Virus record (IMG/VR): IMGVR_UViG_3300042141_000196 | Coordinates: 1 to 43,178 of that record | Strand: one strand, 5' to 3' | Source of the DNA: a virus | DNA length: 43,178 nucleotides | Part shown: positions 37,743-43,178 of the stretch, in pieces | How positions within the stretch are numbered: the first letter of the stretch is position 1 | Layout of the letters: every line of letters starts with the position of its first letter | Position numbers and translations under genes: made by a program | The notes under the pieces: generated by a model | What the model was told of the DNA's origin: nothing | The model's database searches: none | What the model saw: the letters and a program-made list of their open reading frames with translations, nothing else

Positions 37743-38575
37743 GTGGGTTTGAAGCCTTGCTCTGGGATGGAGTTGTCTTCGTAGGGGGCGAGGTGGGCGA
37801 TGCTGTTGACCTCGCTGCGGAGCTTGGGGCACCAGACGGGGGTGGAGAGGTGGCGGTTCACGCAGTTCCAGCAGATCGGGTAGTAGTCGGCGTTGTGGGA
37901 TTTGTCCTGTTTGTGGCCCCACTTGCCGGAGGCGCGGTCGTAGCGGGTGGGGTCCATCGGAACGCCTTCGGCTTCGAGGTAGTCGAAGATGTCGTCATCG
38001 GTCCAATGCCGCATGGGGAAAAGCTGGGTCGGGCTGTCATCCACACGGCGCACATCCTGGGCGAGCGGCACGCCGCCTTTGATGAGATCGACATCGGCGC
38101 TCTTCTGCCCGTGGAAAGCGGCGTCCCACGGCCAGTTGAATGAGCCGAGCGGGCGCTGGAGGACATCGGTGAGGCCGCACAGGTAGGGCTCGCCTTCCTT
38201 GGGGTGCTCGGTGCCGAGGCTGAGGACGAGGGCGCTGTGGTGGCCCCATTGGTAATACTTGAGGAAATCGAAACGGGGCGCTCCAGTCTCGATGTCAAAC
38301 CCATCCTGGATGGCGATGCGCCCGGGGGCGTAGTCGTAGAGGGTGAGGTCCCACTCGCGGGCGAGCAGGTCGCTGTGGGCGTAGCGGTGGCGGAAGCGGG
38401 GCTCGCGCCATTGGACGCACGGGAGCTTCACGCCCATGTGGAAGATGAGGAGGTGCAGCATGGCGGTGCTGTCCTTGCCTCCGCTCCAGAGCACGACAGG
38501 ATTGCGAAATTCCCGCAGCCAGTGCTCGGTGCGGTAGAGGGTTTGATCGACGAGGGTTTGCAGTTGTTGGTTCAT
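37481..38575 (-). CDS. PAPS reductase-like (PP-loop) protein
   Basis: 364 residues from the ATG at 38575. SGGKDSTAML (31-40) is the PP-loop of the PAPS reductase/ATP pyrophosphatase group. Cys235, Cys238 and Cys249 (ICWNCVNRHLSTPVWC) could bind a metal or cluster. Residues 1-275 look like the whole domain; from about 279 on the sequence is Pro/Thr/Ser/Ala-rich and overlaps the YkgJ gene. Phage members are widespread and have been linked to sulfur assimilation or nucleic-acid sulfur modification; which applies is unknown. The start shares bases with the preceding stop (TGATG). Confidence 0.75.
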   Translation of the reverse strand: MNQQLQTLVDQTLYRTEHWLREFRNPVVLWSGGKDSTAMLHLLIFHMGVKLPCVQWREPRFRHRYAHSDLLAREWDLTLYDYAPGRIAIQDGFDIETGAPRFDFLKYYQWGHHSALVLSLGTEHPKEGEPYLCGLTDVLQRPLGSFNWPWDAAFHGQKSADVDLIKGGVPLAQDVRRVDDSPTQLFPMRHWTDDDIFDYLEAEGVPMDPTRYDRASGKWGHKQDKSHNADYYPICWNCVNRHLSTPVWCPKLRSEVNSIAHLAPYEDNSIPEQGFKPTWNPNTTVNGVAHVARTVGAGPCYGATAPTPPASLPTTSEATTPSSRPHPADAASPSVARWAEESPAQYTNHAHPPAAPFSPAAHSA

Positions 38576-41487
38576 CAAATTGCGAGAGCCGTCATGCCGA
38601 GGACCATGCCGCCAGCGGCCATGCCGGAGCCCATCATGGAGTTTTGGGAAGCGCCTGCCGTGGCTCCGGCTTGGAGTTGCGCCCCGCGCAAGGCGGCTTG
38701 GTTGTTCATGAAGCTGTTGTAGATCGACGCCTGCATGTTCGTGTTCGTGTTGAAGAGGTCGGAGCCGTATTGCATGGTCTGGCTGTAGGCTTGGCCGATG
38801 AGTCCGGCGCTGGGGGAGATGGTGGCAATCGGCAAGTTGCTGCCGAGGGCGCGTTGGTAGGGGTCGAGGGCGACTTGGCTTTGGGCCATGCCTTGGGCGA
38901 GGGCGGCGCTGGTCTGGCCGAGGCCCGCTTGCTGGCCGTAGAGGCCGGAGAGCATGCTGGTGCGGGCTTGGTTTTGGTCGAAATTCATCCCGGCGACCGA
39001 GCCGAGGAAGGCGCGGTTGTATTGCTCTTGTTGCTGGTTCGCGGCTTGGTTGGCCATCTGCGCCGACATGTCTTGCGAGACATTGTATTGCGCGGCGTTG
39101 AGGTTGGCCTGTTGGTTCGCGAGCGCGGCTTGTTGGGCGTAGCCTGCGTCGGCTAAAGCGCGTTGCTGGCTGGCCTCGAAATTCGCGGCGTTGGCTTGCT
39201 GCTGGTAGCCTGCGTTGGCGAGGTTGGCGGCTTGCTGGTTGGCGGTGTTGAGTTGGCCGATGCCGAATTGGGTTTGCTGGTTGGCCAGCGCGGCGCGGAG
39301 GAAGGCGTCTTGGTTGGCGATGCTGGCCTGCTGGCGGTTCGCCATGTTGGCGAGGTCCATCGCCTGCTGGTTGCCTGCGTTGAATTGGTTGTTCGCCTGG
39401 GCGAGCTGGGCGTTGGTCATGGCCCGGTTCGAGTCGAACTCGAAGTTGGCCATGTTTGCCTGCTGCCGGTTCTGCATGTTGGCGAGTGCCATCGACTGCT
39501 GGTTGCCTGCATTGAATTGCCCGGTCTGGAGCGCGGCTTGCTGGTTTTGCAGGGCGGCTTGCTGCGCGAGTTGGGCGTTTGTTTGACCGAGTTGGAGGCC
39601 AGCGGATTGGTTGGCGAGGCTGGCGCGGAGAGCGGCGTCTTGGTTGGCGAGGCTGGCTTGCTGCTGATTGGCGGCATTGAACTGGTTAAGCGCTAAACCA
39701 GTTGATTGATTGGCTAAACTGGCTCGCAAAGCGGCGTCTTGGTTGGCCAATGTCATCTGCTGCTGGTTGGCGGCGTTGAATTGCCCGGTCTGGAGGGCGC
39801 TTTGTTGATTCAGTTGAGCGGCGCGGAGGGCGGCGTCTTGGTTGGCCAATCGGGCGGCTTGCAAAAGTTGGGCGTCCTGGTTGGCGGACTGAAAAGCGAG
39901 GCTTTGATTTGAAAGACCGGCCTGCTGGGCATAGCCCGCATCGGCGAGAACGCGTTGCTGCTCGTTTTGGTTGGTCGTGAGATTGGCTTGTTGGCGGAGT
40001 TGGGCTTGTTGCAGGGCGCGGTTGGCATCCACCGATTGGTTGGCGAGATCGGCTTGGAGTGAACGACCGACATTTCCTTCCTGCCGGGAAAGGTAGGCTT
40101 GGTTGGCGGTCTGCCGGATGCCTGTGCCTTGGTTGAGAGTCTGCTGGGCGAAGGCGAGGCGTTCGGATTCGCGGGCGCTGGCGGCGCGGTCGCGGTTGAG
40201 AAGTTCGGCGGCCATGGCGGATTGGCCGAGGCCGAGACCCCGGGCGGCGGCTCCGGCGCGGGCCGATTGGATGGCGTCGCGCTCTTGCTCGGCGGAAAGG
40301 GATCGGCCAAGGGCGAGGTCGCTGGAGGCGCGGGATTCCAGTTGGCCGAGTAGTCCATTCCCACGGGCTTCATTCATCAGCCCACGCTCGGCGGCACTGG
40401 CGCGGACATCGCGGGAGGCGACTTCGGCGGTGCGCTGGATGCGGGCGGCACGCATGGGGTCCACTGAGGCAACTTGCGTCCCCCCGACTCTTTCGATGCC
40501 TCCGGTGTTGGCGGCGGCAATTTGCTGGGCGCGGACATCGGCGACATTCCGCATCTGGGCGGCTTGGCCTTGGGTAGCCCTAATATCAGCAACTCGACCG
40601 GCTTGGGCGGCTTGAGCTTGCTGGGCGCGGACATTTTGCACTGGACCGGCTTGGGCTGCTTGCACATCGGCGACATTCCGCATCTGGGCGGCTTGCCCTT
40701 GGGCGGCTTGCACATCGCGGACATCTTGGACTTGGGCTCCGCGAGCGAGCGCGGCTTGGCCTTGAGCGGCTTGGGCTTGCTGGGCGCGGACATCGGCGAT
40801 GTTGCCCATCTGAGCGGCTTGGGCGCTGGCGGCTTCCATGTCGGCGACTTGGCCGACGCGGGCTCCTTGCACTTGGTCGGCGGCGACTTGACCGGCGCGG
40901 ATTTGGTCGGGGCGGTAGAGCTGGCCGAGGGCCATGTCGTTGAGGCGCGACATGGCGGGGTCTTGCCCCTGGGCGGCGTATTGGTCGCGCAGCTGGCCGA
41001 GGCCGGTATTGGCGGCGTTGACTTGGTTGATGCCGGATTGGGCTTGATCCAAATTGGCGCGGGCGGCGCGGGTGTAGTCGTTGTCGAGCTGAGCGGCGAT
41101 CTCGCGGGTGGATTCCTGGGCTTGGTCTTGGAAGGCGTCGTTTGTGCGAATCGCGGCGTCGGCCTGGGATTGGGCGTTTTGGGAGGCGTATTGCGAAATG
41201 TCGCCTAATTCTTGAGCGAGGCTGCGTGGCTGAGGTGCTGGGGGCGCACTCATGCCGCCCATTCCCATGCTGCCGCTGGACATGGCGTTGTTGCCACCGG
41301 ACATGGCTGACCCGGTTGACCCTGTTGACATGGCGTTGTTGCCGGACATGTTTCCCCCGCCCATGTTGTTGTCGGACATGGCGGCGCTCATTGCGGGGGC
41401 TTGGCTCATCGCGCCACCACCACCTCCGCCACCGGACATTCCACCACCGCCTCCTCCGCCTCCTCCGCCTGACATTGACATTGCCAT
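38575..41487 (-). CDS. 970-residue hendecad-repeat internal virion protein
   Basis: N-terminus (1-80) is Gly/Met/Ser/Asn-rich with runs of glycine. Residues about 215-330 hold 16-residue units of the type AD(V/I)RAxQGQAAQMRNV. Residues 449-822 are an unbroken series of 34 11-residue units, such as ANQDAALRASL, ANQSTGLALNQ and FNAANQQQASL. The C-terminus is Gly/Ala-rich and hydrophobic (MGSGMAAGGMVLGMTALAI). AGGAAAGGA precedes the ATG at a good distance. It is probably a structural internal or ejected protein, from size, composition and gene context. No enzyme motif. Confidence 0.6.
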   Translation of the reverse strand: MAMSMSGGGGGGGGGGMSGGGGGGGAMSQAPAMSAAMSDNNMGGGNMSGNNAMSTGSTGSAMSGGNNAMSSGSMGMGGMSAPPAPQPRSLAQELGDISQYASQNAQSQADAAIRTNDAFQDQAQESTREIAAQLDNDYTRAARANLDQAQSGINQVNAANTGLGQLRDQYAAQGQDPAMSRLNDMALGQLYRPDQIRAGQVAADQVQGARVGQVADMEAASAQAAQMGNIADVRAQQAQAAQGQAALARGAQVQDVRDVQAAQGQAAQMRNVADVQAAQAGPVQNVRAQQAQAAQAGRVADIRATQGQAAQMRNVADVRAQQIAAANTGGIERVGGTQVASVDPMRAARIQRTAEVASRDVRASAAERGLMNEARGNGLLGQLESRASSDLALGRSLSAEQERDAIQSARAGAAARGLGLGQSAMAAELLNRDRAASARESERLAFAQQTLNQGTGIRQTANQAYLSRQEGNVGRSLQADLANQSVDANRALQQAQLRQQANLTTNQNEQQRVLADAGYAQQAGLSNQSLAFQSANQDAQLLQAARLANQDAALRAAQLNQQSALQTGQFNAANQQQMTLANQDAALRASLANQSTGLALNQFNAANQQQASLANQDAALRASLANQSAGLQLGQTNAQLAQQAALQNQQAALQTGQFNAGNQQSMALANMQNRQQANMANFEFDSNRAMTNAQLAQANNQFNAGNQQAMDLANMANRQQASIANQDAFLRAALANQQTQFGIGQLNTANQQAANLANAGYQQQANAANFEASQQRALADAGYAQQAALANQQANLNAAQYNVSQDMSAQMANQAANQQQEQYNRAFLGSVAGMNFDQNQARTSMLSGLYGQQAGLGQTSAALAQGMAQSQVALDPYQRALGSNLPIATISPSAGLIGQAYSQTMQYGSDLFNTNTNMQASIYNSFMNNQAALRGAQLQAGATAGASQNSMMGSGMAAGGMVLGMTALAI

Positions 41488-41488
41488 A

Positions 41489-41890
41489 TTATTTGTCCTT
41501 TCCTAAAAAGTGTTTGGCGTTTTCTTCGCCGTAGTTGAGGGTTACTTCTTCGCCTGCGGCGATGTCGCGCAGGGCGTAGTGCCGCATGAGTTCGTTCACC
41601 TGGTCGATCTCATGGCAGGCGTTGGGGTTGTCGTGATGGTTGTAGAGTCCGGCGAGGCCGAAGCCGAGGATGCTGGTCTCGTCGTCGAGGTAGTAGCTGT
41701 AGGTTTCGCAGGCAGGCGCTTTGGCGAGTTGCTTCTTGGGCACGCAGGCGTAGGGGACTTCCTCAAGGACTTCGTGCGCGGCGATGGCGGCGGTGGCAAA
41801 GACTCCCCACCGGTGCAACGGGGACCGGCGCACGGCGAGCTTCGTCGCGTGGTATGGCTCGGGGCGGAGCATGGTGGGGGGCTTGGTCAT
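41489..41890 (-). CDS. SET-domain protein, putative lysine methyltransferase
   Basis: 133 residues beginning MTKPPTMLRPEPYHATKLAV. Motifs in order: SPLHRWGVFATAAIAAHEVL (S-x-x-x-G-x-G-V-F-A-like start), GLYNHHDNPNA (81-91, the N-H-x-x-x-P-N-A cofactor motif), and GEEVTLNYG (113-121, with catalytic Tyr120). Length is close to minimal viral SET proteins of about 120 residues. It would transfer methyl groups from S-adenosylmethionine to lysine. ATGA coupling with the tail fibre and immediate adjacency to the repeat protein suggest a virion-protein target, but host targets are equally possible. Confidence 0.8.
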   Translation of the reverse strand: MTKPPTMLRPEPYHATKLAVRRSPLHRWGVFATAAIAAHEVLEEVPYACVPKKQLAKAPACETYSYYLDDETSILGFGLAGLYNHHDNPNACHEIDQVNELMRHYALRDIAAGEEVTLNYGEENAKHFLGKDK

Positions 41891-43178
41891 TTGGCTTCAA
41901 GGGCTTCGACGCGGGCAGCGAGTTCTTGGACGGCTTTGACCAAAACAGCAACCAAATGCCCTTCTTTGATTCCTAATCTTTTGACCTCTTTATCAATGCC
42001 ATTTTCTAAAATAGTTTTTTGATAAATTGTTATTGCGTCTGGTATTTCTTTAATAACATCTTGAGCAATAAAGCCAAGATTTCCTTTAGGCCCATCCCCC
42101 TTGTAATCAAAAGTTACAGGTTTTAGCTTCTTGATTTTGTCTAAACCAGTTTGAAAATCATAGCTTATATTATCTTTTTCATTTACATCAGATGTCTGAA
42201 TTAAGACGGTTGCTGAACAAGTGCCTGAAAAAACAGCATCTCCGCCTGAATTTATTGTAAGCCTAGATGAAAAATTGCCATTTACAGACCTGCTTTGAAT
42301 TAGAATTTCTCCGACTGGATTTTGAGCTTGATCGTTGACGGTTTTATTTACCACAATTGCAGCAGATTGAGCCCAAACACCTGCTGGTGAATACCCATTA
42401 AACGAAAGAATACCTAAATTTGTAGACCCGTCTCGAGTTGTCATTGGGGCGGCTGGTGTGCCAAACGCTTTTCTAAATTGTAAAATTCCACAATTTGTAT
42501 CATTTGATATTCGTTCAGAGATGGAATCTTGAACAACAATATTGCCACTGGCATCCCGGGCGACAATGGCATTGGCCGTATTGGCGCTGGTGGCTGTCGT
42601 GCGGGCGTTGGCCAGAGTGCCACTGGTAATGTTGGAAGCGTCGTGCGTGTGGCTGGCGGCGGCGTAGCTCCCGGCAGCCTGCTTGCCTGCCAAGAGGTTG
42701 TTGACCTCCGTCTCGGTGTAGTAGCGGTCGTCGTGCGTATGGCTTGCAGCCGCTTTGCCGTCGAGTGCCGTCTGCAAGCCAGTGGTATCCGCAATAGCGT
42801 GCTGGTGGCTTGCAGCGGCATAAGAGCCAGACGCCTGCTTGCCTGCGAGCAGAGTATTCATCTCTGTCTCTGTGTAGTAGCGGTCGTCGTGCGTGTGGCT
42901 TGCAGCCGCTTTGCCGTCGAGCGCCGTCTGCAATCCCGTCGTATCCGCAATAGCGTGCTGGTGGCTTGCAGCGGCATAAGAGCCAGACGCCTGCTTGCCT
43001 GCCAAGAGGTTGTTCACCTCCGTCTCGGTGTAATACCGGTCGTCGTGCGTATGGCTTGCAGCCGCTTTGCCGTCGAGCGCCGTCTGCAATCCCGTCGTAT
43101 CCGCAATAGCGTGCTGGTGGCTTGCAGCGGCATAAGAGCCAGACGCCTGCTTGCCTGCCAAGAGGTTGTTCACCTCCG
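41887..43178 (-). CDS. Tail fibre, C-terminal part with S74 chaperone domain
   Basis: 3' portion of the gene beginning at 683. It contains further 52-residue repeats, then a beta-rich tip (about 42150-42540) and a C-terminal intramolecular chaperone of the peptidase S74 type: TSDVNEKDNISYDFQTGLDK, LKPVTFDYKGDGPKGNLGFI, AQDVIKEIPDAI, and a final coiled coil (AVQELAARVEALEAK). In this family the Ser-Asp plus Lys centre cleaves the chaperone off after trimer assembly. The tip and chaperone region (41935-42540) is markedly AT-rich, unlike the repeats, so the receptor-binding end was probably swapped in. The stop overlaps the SET gene start. Confidence 0.85.
   Translation of the reverse strand, partial: EVNNLLAGKQASGSYAAASHQHAIADTTGLQTALDGKAAASHTHDDRYYTETEVNNLLAGKQASGSYAAASHQHAIADTTGLQTALDGKAAASHTHDDRYYTETEMNTLLAGKQASGSYAAASHQHAIADTTGLQTALDGKAAASHTHDDRYYTETEVNNLLAGKQAAGSYAAASHTHDASNITSGTLANARTTATSANTANAIVARDASGNIVVQDSISERISNDTNCGILQFRKAFGTPAAPMTTRDGSTNLGILSFNGYSPAGVWAQSAAIVVNKTVNDQAQNPVGEILIQSRSVNGNFSSRLTINSGGDAVFSGTCSATVLIQTSDVNEKDNISYDFQTGLDKIKKLKPVTFDYKGDGPKGNLGFIAQDVIKEIPDAITIYQKTILENGIDKEVKRLGIKEGHLVAVLVKAVQELAARVEALEAK
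42497..42509. repeat. Third copy of the GTATCATTTGATA core
   Basis: GTATCATTTGATA matches the core of the two perfect palindromes in the giant virion gene and again encodes SNDT. It lies near the edge of the AT-rich fibre tip module. Confidence 0.6.
42640..43178. repeat. 156-bp tandem repeats in the tail-fibre gene (right end)
   Basis: The same 52-codon unit as at the left end, with small differences (for example CTCTGTGTAGTAGCGG versus CTCGGTGTAATACCGG). The last copy is cut by the window end. Confidence 0.9.

Overview
The window looks like one nearly complete genome of a temperate tailed bacteriophage, probably short-tailed (podovirus-like). It holds a terminase, portal, SU10-type capsid, a beta-propeller-like tail protein, several tail fibres and very large internal virion proteins. 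I see no tail-tube, sheath or classical tape-measure gene. DNA is GC-rich with a few AT-rich islands. The two window ends fall inside the same 156-bp repeat of one tail-fibre gene; inserting one missing 29-base stretch of that repeat restores both phase and reading frame. The map is therefore most simply circular (or circularly permuted), cut by the assembly inside a repeat. The host is not shown directly. Dispersed repeats of the type CCACAGAGGACACAGAGG and many A/C-rich leaders without Shine-Dalgarno sequences suggest an environmental bacterium, perhaps Verrucomicrobiota or a relative; this is a weak inference.

Layout. From 23.9 kb down to 1 and around to 43.2-29.1 kb nearly everything reads on the minus strand; 23.97-29.15 kb reads on the plus strand. 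The switch at 23.88-23.97 kb separates two small ribbon-helix-helix regulators with CCGACA-type palindromes between them, a likely lysogeny/early control region. Minus early genes follow in tight ATGA-coupled order: micro-proteins, HTH proteins, DEDDh exonuclease, replication-initiator-like protein and DnaB helicase (23.9-18.5 kb). Then come small coiled-coil genes, terminase large subunit (16.1-14.4 kb), a small HTH gene, scaffold, capsid, portal, connector, several fibre or tail accessory genes, a lysis-like cassette (3.7-2.6 kb) and the propeller-like tail protein (2.6-0.7 kb). Around the junction lie the S74-type tail fibre, a SET-domain protein, a 970-residue hendecad-repeat protein, a PAPS-reductase-like protein overlapping a YkgJ-type cysteine-rich protein, two further structural candidates and a 2253-residue internal virion protein with an HEAGH motif.

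The plus strand carries a regulator, a lipoprotein/PEGA pair, a membrane protein, a DUF932 protein, a duplicated set of small genes with hairpin leaders, and an integration module. That module has the 3' half of a tRNA-Arg(ACG) as attP core, flanked by six direct repeats that look like integrase arm sites, followed by a tyrosine recombinase with unusual active-site residues.

The most unusual items are the viral SET-domain gene next to the tail fibre, the 34-copy 11-residue repeat protein, an in-frame cassette bounded by identical palindromes inside the giant virion gene, and the terminase gene bracketed by direct repeats.
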